DNA from: Atopsyche davidsoni
Taxonomy: Eukaryota > Arthropoda > Insecta > Trichoptera > Hydrobiosidae
Assembly: GCA_022113835.1 (NCBI GenBank)
Contig: JAILWY010000023.1
Coordinates: forward strand, 7,812,001-7,876,000
Direction of reading: 5' to 3'
DNA: 64,000 nucleotides
The notes beneath the pieces are model-generated. The model made no database searches. It saw only the letters and a program-made list of their open reading frames with translations, and had not been told where the DNA came from. A program made the position numbers and the translations under genes. The stretch's first letter is position 1; each line of letters begins with the position of its first letter. Positions 10,481 to 24,736 of this stretch are shown in pieces.

Positions 10481-12984
10481 TTACCCTATTGTTTTTAGTA
10501 TCCATAATTTTTTATCTATTAAAATCTATATTCATGATTGATATATATATAATTTATTGCGACCTAACGATAGTTTTTCTATTGTAAAAGGATGTAAAAA
10601 TAAATTTAATAGGCATAATAAGCATTATGATATCTGTGTCCTGTAAATATTCGAATTCGTAAATTCATTGTTACATGTTATGCAGTAATATAACAGCATT
10701 AAATTTGGTATTTGTTGATATTTTAATTCAGATTAAATGTCAGGAAATTTTAGTACGTAATGTTTATTATAATAAATTTCCCTAGTTTTATTCTGACTAA
10801 TATAAAATTTGAGAATTATGCCACGAACAAAGAATTTATCAGGTACTATTAATCAAAGTATTAGAATATATTTTTTCAGTGTAATTATTTATACATATTG
10901 ATAATTTATGATGAAATTTTTTTTATAGTATATGCATAACATCATACTTAAAATATAACTTTTAAATAAACTTCCGTTTGATAAAAGTATACACTCTTAC
11001 GTTAACTAATGATTTTTTGCAGATTTTATTATATTTGCTTAAAGTATATTAAATCTCACGAAAACATTATTTTTGTGTATTGACAAAGTGTAAATTGTTT
11101 TTTTTTTTTTTTGCTTTAAATAAATTAGTATTTAGTAAAAGGGCTTATTTGGTGATTTTTCTGTGATTTGTATTGTGGAGCCCAAAGGGCGTCTCATGTC
11201 TAACCATCTTGGTCTAATTCCATTAGGAGTTCTTAAAGATATCTCAGTCAAAGGCTGATAACCAAGTTTCCAAGCCCTCCGTTGATTTCCAAAACAACAT
11301 TACTCGGTTTATGCACGTGACGGGTCTCTGTCACACAATCCTGAAATGTCATCAATTTTCATTAACTTTTGCTTTTGCTGGCCCGAAATTTCTATTGTTA
11401 TTTTGGTCAAAAAAAAACTACATTTGTGATTATATTAATTTTTTGGTTGATAAAAACTGTTTTGAGATTTTTAAATAGCGTTTTTTGTCATTGAATTTCT
11501 AAATTAATTTTTTTAAGAAAACCAAATCACTAGAACTACGTTGTTTATTTTTAATTAAGAAAACAGTTAGAGAAATTTATTTTTTTTACTATCATTCAAT
11601 TGAGGTATTTTTCTTATAATCACATAAAATATATTTCTAAAACGGGTTTAAATGGTACGACTCCTTATTCTCTGATATGAACAGGATGTCTTTCGTATAC
11701 AATATTACATATAAGGAAAGCTGTCACCAGAGAAATGATCTCTGTCTTTACAATAGTTAGATTTAATCATTAGATTTGTAGAATACCATAAAAATATTCT
11801 GGTAAAAACATAGCAATTATTTTAGCTAATAAGATCTTATTTATAATATCAGTTTGCTATCTATTCACTGTCGTATTTTTTTTTCATAATTACGACTTTA
11901 AAATATTATGAAATAATATTTACCATAAACCACCAGGTTTTGATTTTAGTTTCAACTTTATAACTACGAGTATATAGATTATGCATTTTTTGATATCTTT
12001 TTTCAGTTTCATGGATAATAATTAAATTTAATAAATTTTTAAAAAAAAGTAGTAGATCTTACATACAGCAAGCTCTCCAGCTCCCAAAAAGTACAAAAAA
12101 ATAACGGAACAAATTATAGAAGATACGTATTACTGTATAATATAACTGAATATGCATTTCTGGTATTTTTGAAATGTACGTTAGCTTATTACCATATGTT
12201 AAATCATGAGCATTCTACAATTTTTACTGAGAATTTTTCTGCTAATACAAAAATTGATACTGAAATATTTTATAGTAAATGCTTCTCGTTACGACATAAC
12301 CTGCATATGCTTAGATACGCATTAGCTCGAGGGTAAATCTGTACTTATAAGATCTCGGAACAAATAATCCACGGTTGTTTATATTAATTAAGCGAAGCGC
12401 CCCTAACGTAGGTGCTGTCATAATGGCCTTAATAGTTCCAGTTAAGTTATGTTCTGGTTAGTTGCGCTCGCTCCAGGTTAGACGACGAGTAAGTATCAGG
12501 CGCCGAGGTAGCTTCAGGTACAGCGGCGTGCCAAGAGTGATGAAGTCTGATTATTACTGAAAATGCTCTTAAAGATGGTAATTCATACATTACAATAAAA
12601 TTTCAAATGTAAAAAAAGGATTATTATATTTAATAAATATCAAAATTTTAACAGCTACTCAAATTGTCATTCGATATATCTGCGATATTTCCAGGTGACA
12701 TATTTAGTGCACGAATTGAGAAATCGATTATATTGCTTTAATACAGCAGAGTGTGACAAGTTGTTCGTACAAGTGCGTATATTTTAAAATAAAACTATAT
12801 TTAGTAATTTTTTGGAAAATTTTAATTACTGGTAATGTAATTACAATCTTCCTCGGGTCAAATTTTAAAATCAAATCATAGGTGGTCCATTGTAATTTTA
12901 ATATTGTGTTTATAATTGGATTTAATTGTTTGCAATTTTCATCGTAAATAATATTTGTTGTATTTAAAATAGGGTTAATGGCTT
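10481..12984. other. AT-rich non-coding DNA
   Basis: Nothing is recognised as a gene. A long T run lies at about 11098-11112. Moderately GC-richer patches occur at about 11170-11390 and 12350-12540 without open frames of interest. Confidence 0.5.
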
Positions 12985-13880
12985 GGGGTGTCGGTGCGAT
13001 TCGTCTGGCGTCATTTGCCCCAAACGCCGGGTGGTAAAGCCCGTGGCGCGCCATTGAACGCCAATAACCTACTTGGACGCACTCTTTCTTTTATTACGCA
13101 CAAAACCAGGAATTCCCTGCCGGCTTAACGACCTGCCTTGGGATAATTGTTGGTGATATCCACTTAATGGCGCGATCAACCGCGCGGCTTCGTGTTTAAT
13201 TAAGGCAATATACCAATAAAACTATATTATTATTTATCTGCGCGCGTCCTTGTTGCGCGAACACTGACAGTACTTATTTAACGAAAGTAAATTTAAGCGT
13301 GGATTCAATTTCAGTATAAAATAATTATTCAATTCGGCAGAACGAGCAGTGAATCGCGATTGCAATTTTTCAGTTCCATTAAAAACTGTCGAATCTCCGA
13401 AACGGGCCTCGGAGTCAAATATACGGCTGCAATAAAACGCTCGCTGGCGGAACACAATTTAACACCGATTGCCTTAATATATTTTTAAACGAGCGGAATT
13501 AAGGATACCCGCCAGCTTTATCGCCGTTTTCTCGCATCACTGTAAATCATACCGAACAATATGGCAACAAAACACGACTCCCACCCTTTAAGCAATGCAA
13601 GAAGGCAGGCATCGAAGATTTAATCTGATCGTAAACCCGGAGGCCGGCGTCCCGCGAGAATTATTGTGGTATTTTATTACTTCTTTTATTGTGGCCGTTT
13701 GCCTTTCCGTTTCGTTTTCTTGGATCAACAGGCTGGCGGTGTGTGAGCGCGTTTCATTACTGAAGCCGTGGAGACGCGATCGTGATGGTGTTGCTTCAGT
13801 CGGGGCAGGAGCCAGCCGGGCTGGTGATGCGCTGGGGAGCTTATCCCCTTGTTTGTTTCGAATATCAATATATTGATTGA
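12985..13880. promoter_or_regulatory. Long GC-plateau, candidate cis-regulatory module or unrecognised exon cluster
   Basis: This is the most sustained GC-richer block in the window, about 900 bp. It includes CCGCGCGG near 13179, TTAATTAAGG near 13196, TTTATCGCC near 13516, and CAATATGGCAACAAAACA near 13557. A 93-codon frame with a true ATG (13595-13876, plus) carries a hydrophobic stretch around residues 24-44, but it is not recognised and matches no family I know. A minus-strand frame (13234-13455) also stays open, as expected by chance in GC-richer DNA. The mosaic of short motifs with no dominant frame fits a conserved regulatory module better than a gene. This is inference. Confidence 0.25.
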
Positions 13881-15517
13881 TTTATTTAATGACTTCGTGC
13901 CTCACTTTTATAGTGATCTACACAGTATCAACTCGTTTGTCATTAATTATATATATTTGCTTACTTCTTTGAAACACTTTGATGAAGTATTCAAATCAAT
14001 GCTCGTGGGCAAAGAATTTTTGAATAATATATTTTAGGGAATTTTTAAACTTTTTTGTTTTGTTTAATTTATACTTTTATTTTGAAACAGTATATATATA
14101 TTCGTGAATATATAGGTACTGTTTAAATAATCACAAAGAAAACAATTACGCACAAAATATATTAAAATAAGTATTAATGTTATTATTTACACCATTTACG
14201 TTCTAATGTAGAACATTTATTGATTTATTTAATTTATTTTCCGTGCAGGTTTACTTTGCAAAAAATATATTTTTACTATTCATCTGCGCTTACATAGTAA
14301 ATAAAAGGTTGATTAAAATCCAGTACATTATTAAACCCTTTTTGCATTCTCATGACGCGGCGGTGGCTTGTAGCTGGAAAAAAAAACATACTAGTATGAT
14401 AAAATATTAATGAATAATTCATATAATAGCTATGACTCGTTAAAACGATTAAATTAATTTCAAAAATTTAATTAAGGGAATTATTTGGAATATAAGCAGG
14501 TTTTACTTACGAACGACTTCTTCTCTGGTTATCGAGACAGTATTAACGAGGAGGGAGTTTCAAATACGGTTTTGTAATTAGAGTCTCACTTTTTATATCC
14601 CTATTTCAGTTTCCCTAGTTTTGTGATCAAATTATTTTAATCTAATAACAAAATTATTTAACGATAATAAAACATTTGAGACAGTTAGTAACTAAATGTT
14701 TTAATTTTGTAAATATTTAATGATACTGCGTACTTAAAAAAATAATTATTACTTGTCATTTATGAAACTAAAGGATGAACTAATATTTTTTTAATAGAAT
14801 TCACATCCGCCATTTCCTTTGTCGATTAATGCCTTCGTTGGGGATACTATAGAGATTCTAAATCTTAATATAAGATGACGTGGGTAGTCTAAAACTGAAT
14901 AGATTGAAGGCTGTTCCTTGCTGAGATGTAAGGTTTTTATATTATCTAAGACGGAACATTATTTTCCGTGATAATAGAAATATTAATATGCATGCAATTT
15001 TTAATAAAGCTCTAGCGCTGATTGACAGTGTTTTCTTTAAATTATACTGTTTTATTTGGAATTAATATATTATTATTATTTAAATGTTTATCAATACCAT
15101 TTATTTTTATTCTTTTTATCAATTATCAACAAAGTTTTCCTTCTCATGAATGGATGTACAAAAATGTTATACTAAAAATAGAAATTTATTCTAATCGCTA
15201 CGGATTAAATTTTACTCTTCAGTAAATCATAAATTAAAACTGTTACATATATATAAATATATATTTAGGTTAATTGCATGAAGCTTGAATATGTTAAAAA
15301 GACATACAGTGATGTCAATGAAAAGATTTATAGCAATACCCGTTAGTGTATAGTAAAATACCTTATTACTCCTTTAATATTCTCAGTTACCTTTTGCCAT
15401 TGCGTGAGAGCGAGATATATCATTTTTACGATGTTTTTCCGCTTTTACAGTTACCTTTACAGGGTAAGCCACTACTATTAATATTCACTATATTCATATC
15501 TGGTTGCATAAAATTCA
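13881..15517. other. AT-rich non-coding DNA
   Basis: No gene is recognised. Small TA-rich inverted repeats occur, for example around 14092-14113. The open frames at 13849-14037, 15022-15225 and 15346-15645 are AT-rich, hydrophobic by composition and unrecognised. Confidence 0.5.
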
Positions 15518-15572
15518 TGATAAGAGTTACAGTATTTCACATTAACAATGTGAAATACTGTAACTCGTATCA
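15518..15572. repeat. Hairpin with 26-bp stem and 3-nt loop
   Basis: Arms 15518-15543 and 15547-15572 are reverse complements with one mismatch (A15523 against the base opposite it). They are separated only by AAC. A DNA or RNA copy would fold into a tight hairpin. The loop is too short for a canonical microRNA precursor. Confidence 0.9.
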
Positions 15573-17040
15573 TTACTCATGCATAAGATACAGTATTGTT
15601 CAGTTGATATTTTATGTTTCCCTCATTCCAATCTTTAGTTTCTAGATTTGAACCTGTAGTTTTAGTGCTTTGATACTGAGAATACCATAATCAACGAAGT
15701 CTCAATTGATTGAATAGGTATTGTAGAACAAATCATAGACGTTGTACCTTTTTTTTAGAGACACCGTCTTTTATGACGTCGTAAATTCGTGAAAGGATTT
15801 TTATTTCGAAGCTATTGAAGGCGTTTTCATTCTGTTTGACACGGATGTATTTATAGATTTCATGAATACATTATGTATGTTAACATGTAATAGGTTTATT
15901 GAATAAACGCTAACTCGGTGGTAAATGTCAAGTTGCAAATGTGAAATTGGTTATGTAGTTATAAATCAATCTGATTTGAAAAAATTGGCGCGAATAATGT
16001 AAATTTTGCTTAAAAATAATAAATTCTAATTTATATCAAGAATGAATCAGTTATATGTAGATTTATAAATATATATCAAGGTATCAAACAACAATATGGT
16101 TTAATACTTAGCGCAGTTGCTTATCAATCATAGGTTTCCAAGTTTGTTTTTAAAAATTCTATAGAGTTTTAATTATTCCTTACATTTAAAAAAAAAAACA
16201 ACTCATAGAAAAAAAAAACTACCCTGATGCAGTTTTTCAGCGATTGCTCCATTTTGGTTTAGTTTGTTTTAAATCAACTATAAACTATTTGAGGTTATAT
16301 GAATAAAAAAAAAAATAATTCCACGGACCCAGAACGGTATAGAATCTAGAAAATTGAATATTCATGCGCATATAGCGTATCTGTGCGGTTGATTTTTGTA
16401 TATTTATTTCTATAAATAAAATCTCAAGCTTTCAGAGACTTTTGTACTATAATGGAAAGGGTTTTTTTGCCCTTTAAAGGGACCGTCGAATAAAAAAGTT
16501 ATCATTATACAATGTAGTATATTTATTTCAGCCTACCATGAAGTTTTACTTTATTTATAAATTAAGATTCTGCAAAGTAAATGCATTAAATACAATCGTT
16601 GGAAATATGGAGTTATTTCATTAAGTAAAACTTTTTAGGTGCTTTTCACGTACATTTTAGCTGTTTTGAGTTCGTAATATAGCCATTACAAAATAAAACC
16701 ACATTTTCTAAAGCGCACGAGCAGTATCTAAGTTTAGTGTGCATACGTTTTATCTGTAAGGTGTTAAAAGTATTCACATTTTTGATACAAAAATCCTCAC
16801 ATTGTATACCACTCTTAATTTTTGATACTGAATTGATCAGAATTAATTTTTAACATTTTAAAACATTGAAAGAAATTAAAAATAAATATGTGTGTGTGTG
16901 TGTTTGTGTTTAAAGGAATTTTACATTTTCTTTTTATTCGAGGATATGGCAAAAATTTAGGATATTTTACGAATGCAAAATACTTTGAATAACGATCTAT
17001 GAAACTCTGAATCCTTCAAGAGAGATAAAAGGATCGACTC
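15573..17040. other. AT-rich non-coding DNA
   Basis: Nothing is recognised apart from A runs (about 16190-16220 and 16305-16317) and a short TG repeat with an interrupted tail at about 16889-16908. Confidence 0.5.
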
Positions 17041-17056
17041 TTCTTCTTTCACAAAG

Positions 17057-17100
17057 CCCGTGAGTTCCCACGACTGTCTTCATCCATCATAGCTCCCCAG
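17057..17100 (+). other. Candidate 44-nt micro-exon
   Basis: A pyrimidine-rich tract ends in CACAAAG at 17056. A GC-richer segment follows and ends in CCCCAG at 17100, directly before GTGAGG, an excellent splice donor match. One frame is open from the upstream TAA near 17026 through the island to about 17167. Length (44 nt) and splice signals are compatible with a micro-exon, but no protein is recognised and short matches of this kind arise by chance. It would have to belong to a gene with very long introns. Confidence 0.18.
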
Positions 17101-20100
17101 GTGAGGGATCCGCCCGCGCCGGTCAGGTGGCGGACAGCTCGATTATACTACACCAGAATGCGTTGAAAAGGGTTGCCAGTTCAATACGTGACATATTATC
17201 TTCCACGTGTGACAAATGGGCCGTTTATTTGTCAAAACACATTTGAATATCTCTGGGCTGTTGACCATTTAAAGATATATTCGATAAAATGTTACATCTT
17301 TCTGCTAAGAAAATAATATGATTTTTGCTCGACGAGGTCTGTCACTTTTGTAAGTAATTTTATTTCGCATGTCTTGTATATGACAGAACAATTTCACTGA
17401 ATAAAGTGACATGATAATAGCATACTTCAGATTATGGTATTATTCTTCATAGAACTATATATAAATTCTGATTTTATACTTAGCTTTAAACCATAAATGA
17501 ATATACGGTATTAAATTTGATCATGTATATTTTTATATGATAAATTTAATACTTTTAACATAATCAGCATGATAACCACAATCAAAATGTTTGCGCGATC
17601 TCAAGGTATTTTTATTTAACCACATTAGCTTCTTAATACAATATAGTAAAAAAATCATTTATATATCTAGAATGAAATATCGATTTCATTGATAAACAAA
17701 CATGCACGTATAATAAGGTACAGAAGGAATTTTTAACATTTTGAGCTGAAAATCAAGAGGATTACAACTTCTGAAGTTGAGTCTTCCTCATTATTATCAC
17801 AGACTAATGAGACTGAAAATAATTTAATTTGTATGAGCTTTATGAAAAAAGTCAACAGTTTAATTACAAGAGAGTATAAGAAACCCGATTAAAAAGCCAA
17901 TTACCACATTTCTTTGTAACATCCTGGGATTTAAAATTTCATGAAAGGGATTTCATTTTTCAATTGAAGGCGAAATTAAACGCAAAATTAATATTTTAAA
18001 GTAAAAATGGATGCTGATTTCCACAAGGAAATCATATTATATTACGGAAGTCAATATGAATGGATATTATTTATATTCAAAATACATTCACGATTCAAAA
18101 GCCTTCTCATAAAAAAACAAATAAATGTGGAGATCTGAGTTTTATATTTCAATCATACCTTAAAATTTAAAATTAAAATACAAATTAAAATCCAAGTAAT
18201 TTAACCTTTTTCCATAGTATTCAATTACTAGGTTTATTTTGGATTATATATCAAATGAAAGAATAGTATTGTTTATTGAAACATATAATTTGATATACAA
18301 TCTTTGATATTTGAGAGTGTGATTTTATGTAATACTTACGAGTTTTCATTTTTAATATATCGACAAATGAAAGTATTTTATAAACTTATTCTTAGTATTG
18401 TGAAACCTTTTGGGTATTTTTAAAGTATTTCAAGACGTAAAAAGGATATAAGAAATACACAAAAATGACTCGATTTATCATAAAAATGCACTTTTATAAG
18501 CTGAAAGTTCATGTTTATGAATAAAAAATAACAAGCAAAATTTGTTTGAATTTCATCGATGGATAATTCTCAAAGTGAGTAAGCACAAAACTTCTCATCT
18601 TTTGCATGTCCGACAAAGCATTCTCAAAAAGTTACGTTCAGTCAAAATAAGTCATATTTGAAATAAGCCCCTTTATTCATTTTTAAAGTATCCAGAATAC
18701 CACAAATAAACCTGAACAGAGTATTTTCCCGACAAAGCCTTAAATTACCCAAGATGAAATAACATTGTGTTTCTTGGTGCAAAGTTTGGAGCAAGAGGCA
18801 TTACATTTTACAGAAGTTCAGAGGTATTAATTTAGTGGGTAATATTTTACAACGAAAAACAGAATCTTTGAAGCTTTAAAAAAAAATCTACTGAGCCATC
18901 CAAAAATTCATTTCTATTGAGAATAAAGAACGTGAATTTGTGAACGCCAAAAGTATTATTATAGTAAAGTAAAATCCATTATATAATAGAAGCTGCAAAA
19001 AACTGACATGTACGTTTTTCATAAATCACCTTGTAGATATTATCATCATAAAGTCTTGTTACAATGGTTTGTGAGTAATTATTTTTGATAATCCGATTTT
19101 TTAAAACACAGTATTAGAGTTGAGGCAATATTTTTAGATTTTCAAATAAATAAAAATATTTATAGAAATTGAAAAAAATATTTGAGAATGTAAACGTGTT
19201 TGGTTTGAGGAGTTTGTTATTGAATACTATTGTTGGTAAAGTATTGTCACGCCTCGTGCAAACTCTTGCGGGGGAGAGGGTACCGAGTCTGGAGGGCTTA
19301 TTTTTAGAAGATCAATAATTGTTACGAGCAATGGTTGGGGCACCAATCTGAATAAGGACCAACTTCTTAATAATGTTCGTCATTAGATAACAGCCATTTT
19401 CTTCCTCTAATGAAAATTATTCCAATGAAAATAATAATTTTGTAAATTTATAAATTCTTGAAGTTAATAATTGCCTGATCAATTAGATGATGTTCTTCAA
19501 CAATTTTGTTTTATACACATAAAAAAAACATATTTTTTATTACATTAAAAAAAATACTCAATCAATTATTACTTTTTAATAGCGATTTAAAATCAGTCGT
19601 CAGGAAAGATCTTTTTAATAACAGCGTGATATATATGTTATGTTTAACACTTTTTTTATTTTATACCAAAGAATAATTTCGAAATGATTTATGCTAGTAC
19701 ATTTGAAATTATTAAGGCTATACAATATGTTTAAAAATCCGGAGACGTTGAAGTTTAACATTTAATCCAATGTCGTACACCCTTCTACTCTTATTTCAGA
19801 ATTTCAACTTATTATAATCACGTATAGTGAATCAATCCAATAATATCGATGCTTTTTTTTATTTAAATAAAATAAAATTTGGATTTCTGATTTATTTTAA
19901 CCATTTGAAAAATAATTGAACATCTTTTATTTAAGTTCATAATATTAATTTACTTAGATAGATGTATTTTTATTTATTTTAATAATTTGGTTTTGTTCGT
20001 TAAAAGTGAACAATATTTGCAGTTTAATAAATTTCAAATTTATGAGTTATATCTTCCAATTAATTCCTTTTACTGTAAGATATTTATTTAAAATAATAAC

Positions 20101-22840
20101 ATTACCAATTTGATTAAAACTCCCAATAAATCTATTTTTTATTTTTACCAATGGTTACTATTTGGGTGATTCATTGAATATATTTTTCCTGGCAGATTTA
20201 CATGTATGAGGCGAGACAATAAGTAGTAAGAAGTCCAGCTTAGTTACTCAAGCTGTGCGATTATGTATAGTTTTACAATTAATGTGCAATTTACAGTTTC
20301 ACACGTTTGCTCCATTTCACAGACTTCTGTGAATAAATATTGAATTCTATTTTAATATTCTTACCTATTTCATGGTATTCACAACGAAAGTGGAATATTA
20401 TCATTTCCATTTCGTTTCTGTCATGTGTGGTCGGAACGAAGAAAGGGTTTTTTTTTATTTTTTTCTACCTAAACTACTTCTCATAACTGTGTTTGTTTTT
20501 TATAGATACACCAGGTTTTGTTGTAAAAATATAAAACATACAAGTCTTAAAACGAATAGAATACAACGTTAAAAATATTTCAAAAAGCGACATTTAAACT
20601 TAAACGTTGAATTCTATGAGATTTACATTTTAAAAATACTTTTAAATTACTAAAAATAAGCTGAATATAAATACAGAAAACTATGTCACTAATATTAGCT
20701 GTATAAATTTGAGAGAAGCAGTTACAAAATTAAAATATAGCATAAGGTCATGTTAGAGACACTTTATATTTTGAAAACGTTAGAGAAATTATTTCTTATT
20801 CTTTCATCTCTTAATTGAAAAAACCATATAGATTATTATTAATAAAGATGAATTACCAAAGAGAAATGAACTCAAAACGTTAGGTTTTTTTGAAACCTAT
20901 TTATTCTTATCTTCAGCATAATTCTGAGTTTTTAAGTGCACAAAAGTTGTGATTTCAATTGACTATCTAACTGACTTTCTGCATTGGTCAGTATTGATGT
21001 TTTTAAAACTTTCTATACATACTTTTATAGTCTCCATAAAATCTAAAAGAAATCTAATACGTAAATCTTAATATTTGTTTGAAAAACGATCGAGACAAGC
21101 ATTACTTACTGCAGTTAATTTATATTCTCTGTTGACTCCCTACTCACCCTATGAGTAAAACTTTTAACGAGTTTAGCAAAAATGATTGGTAAGTCTTTAC
21201 TGTTACAAATTAAAAATAGGTCTGACTAATTTTCTGGTAGTTTACAAAATGGTAAAATTGGATTGAAATATTTTAACGAACAAAATTAAATACATAAAAA
21301 AACCTTTTCTCACAGATATCCCTTAGTGATTATTGTAATTTGTCAATTAAAATTATACTTAATTGGTTAGCAGTAACATTGGCCATACTAATATCATTGT
21401 AACAGTGCATTAAAAAAGTAATTGAAATTTGATTACTATGAGTATGACGTTATTGAAGATAAATGAAGACACATTTTTACCTTAAATACTAAATATATAT
21501 TCTCTTAGTGGGCGATCGTATCTCTATATTGTCAGTGGAGTGCAACCACATTGTGTAACAATAAGTACTGGAGTATCCTGAACACGTTCTTTCCAACCCT
21601 ATATGTATAGAGTCCTGCAGATAATAATACCCTTGATAAAAATACACAGAGAAGCGAATTGCAAGCTATCTAGTTGAATACCTCAAAAAACTAGTTTTGT
21701 CTGAGTAAAATTTTATTTGTAAGAAAAGGAATAGAAAGAAATAAACACATTTATCTTTTCTTAAATACTAAATTTTATATAATAAAGCTTAAGTTAATAT
21801 ATAACGAAAAAAAATTAATGATGATTTATATTTTGAAATGATTTATTTCAGATGAATTTTATTATTTGTTACGTACGTCCTTTGATATCTCTACAAAATG
21901 ATTTTTTTTAAGTCTAAGAGTTTTCGTATCTTTGATGAAATGTCAATTTTTTTATAAAAGAGAAATCACAAATTTCAAAGAGTTCATGTTTGGAGGCTTT
22001 ACTACAATTAAAATTCTCTTATAAATTTCCAAGTGAAACAATTTTCAGAAAACACTCATTTATATTTAAAGATATTAATTAAACATATTTGCAGATTGAT
22101 ATTTTAAATAGTAAAATATTTTAACTGAAATCAAGAGCAGAGAGTGTAAGAACCATAATTAGCTACGATTTTCTTGATTCTACGATTGTCCAACTTACAT
22201 ATACGAGAGATTCACTTTATAGGAGCAAGTAATGTTTCGAGAGGTGTAGTTTACACCTGTTTCCAATAAAGAGCCCTTCATCAAAGCCAGTAACGAATTA
22301 TTGATCTCCGAAAAGTACACGTAGTCACGTCGCTAGACGTTTTCAAAATACGTGACAAGTTAACCTGTACTAACATATTTTATACCACTTATTTGAACGT
22401 CTATTTCATTAAATGGCTTTAAAGTACTTGGTAATATTCAATATTTAAAAATGTTATTCACATAAAAAAAGCCATTGGTGAGATTACATGGTGGGTTATG
22501 GAATTATATATTCTAATCATATATCGAACTTAATGTTCATATCAATGGAAAATTTCCAATGGTCATAATTGCAAAAAAATTCCAAATGATGTTTAAAATT
22601 ATTGTATATTAGGTTATTGGATAACACAAATCTATATTGGTTGCCGCTGTGTGTGATTTATTTTGACAATTTCTCAAAGACGAAACAGATATTAAATATC
22701 GAATTGCTTAATAATTAAAATTATTTGTCAGTTTGGTACGCAATACCAAGAGAATATTAATTATAATAACAAAAGCTTTTACGAAATAACCTCAACAATC
22801 CGAATAATTTTTAATTATTTCACTCTCTTCGACGGTGGAT
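17101..22840. other. AT-rich non-coding DNA with one inverted repeat
   Basis: No gene is recognised. The GC-rich tail of the preceding island reaches about 17170. An inverted repeat pairs 17508-17524 with 17537-17552 around a 12-nt loop, with one base bulged. A GC-richer patch at about 19240-19300 (ACTCTTGCGGGGGAGAGGG) has no coding signal. Confidence 0.5.
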
Positions 22841-23100
22841 TAAATTCATAAGCAAGACCGAAAAACATACCGCAAGATAATTAAATATGAAAGTTTCCCG
22901 AAATTCTCGCAAGCCATCATTAACGGCTATTTATATCTCGGGCCGGATGTAGGACAGAAGTGCCTGAAAATGCCTCGGATTAATTATTCACGGGGCCAGG
23001 TAGGGCACACCTGCGTATGCGGTGATGAGTTTTTCACTCTTAGAAATAGCGCCCAAGTCACTGAAGCTTCTACGCCAGGTCATCGTAAATCATTTTTTCA
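22841..23100. promoter_or_regulatory. Candidate conserved non-coding segment
   Basis: A compositionally distinct block between AT-rich flanks. It contains GGATTAATTATTCAC near 22977, CATTAACGGC near 22917, and CTCGGGCCGG near 22937. No coding frame is recognised. Enhancer-like character is inferred only from motif content and the composition break. Confidence 0.2.
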
Positions 23101-24736
23101 ATCCAATACCACCTCAAACAAAAGATTTAATATATTATAAAACCGCAACGCTTTCTTGAATTTTTAAAAATAATTTTTGTTAGTCAAAAAGTTTGTTTTA
23201 ATAAAATTCCTATATTTTGTTTAATTGAACATAAAAACCATAGTTTAATTATTTTAAGAAGTAAAAACGATCTATACATAACAGAAAAAGATTCTGATTA
23301 ACAAAAGAAAAAATTAAAAATACTTTTAAACATATTGACAGTAAGATGAAGAAAGTTGTGGAGAATAAAAAACCCACAGTTAATTGATGCCACTGAATTG
23401 TATACAAAATGATGATGATCAAGTGTTATTATTAAAATAAACAAAAAATATTTAATAATAAAAAAAATATATCTCGGTCATTTTATGTTATATTCAAGAA
23501 TATTATTTAATTACTTCAGAATGTAGGAGACCATCATGATGATACAGCGGTTTGCCATGGAGGTCTATTTCACGCTTCGCCTTCCCCATTCGAGGCTGTA
23601 CTTAAGTTACGATATAGTAAAACTTACTTGGAAATATAACCAAACCTACGTTACTAGCTACCAGGGAATTTGTAGGTGCTCAAACGTACTTAGTAGTTCC
23701 ACTTCAAAGTTATAAATTAAGCTTATTATATCTATATATTTTTGTTTTTACTTCAATTCAGAAAAGGTTTATTCGTGAAAGCTTTTTTATTGTTATCTCG
23801 AATTCAAGATAATTTTCGCGACCTGTTGCGTAGGAAACTGGAACGCTGCCAGCCAACTGAATAAGCCAGCGAATGAAACTTTATAGCTCTGTTAACTAAA
23901 TTACACCATAATTGAAGGAAATGATTTTGATATTTGGTTAAACACTCAATAATACAGATAATTAAATTATCATATTTATGCTAAATGAAAATATAAATGT
24001 GTGCTTTTAACCCTTAACATTTAAAACTCCATTTCTTCATACACTCATTCTCTTGTAATGTTATTTGAAGTTATTAATTTGAAATTAAATATTTTTGCCT
24101 CTTTTTGATTTCACATTCAGGTTAATTTTTTGTTCTTATCAAAAAGTTAATTAGTTATATTAATTTCAATTTTACAGATGTGCAAAGGTAAACGCTATTT
24201 TATTGATCGGTCTTGTATTGTCTAGACAGACAGAATAGACCAGTAAAAAGGATATAAATTTGCGGTTACTTAGAAGCTCATACATTTAACTGTGTTTTAT
24301 TTATTTTATGACTAATTCGTGCGAGCTCGTGGGGGATAATCGATTCCCAAAACGACGCTCGGGCAGTAAAAAGTCACAGGAAGATTTTATACTGGATCGA
24401 ATTTAATTCTCGTCGTTTATATAGCACCTTCCTTCGATAACGACAGGAAATTGATTATCATGGCTCCAAAGGAAAATCTCTACGGTAGTAAATTTAAAAT
24501 AATAACGAATTATTTTATGATAAAAGTTACTGAAGACACGAGGCTTTTATAAACAGAAATATAATGATTATTTGCGATGTATTTAAATAATATTATGAAG
24601 CAAGCAATAAACAATAATATATTGATGGTCGTACATTATTGAACTTATAATAGCTTTGAAGAGACATTGTTTAGCTCTATTTTGATATTTATTTCAGTAC
24701 CTGTAATATTTGTATCAAGTGATAATTATTTTATTA
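23101..24736. other. AT-rich non-coding DNA
   Basis: No gene is recognised. Moderately GC-richer patches lie at about 23520-23610 and 24320-24480. The right edge, A24736, is the host base next to the Helitron 3' end. Confidence 0.5.
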
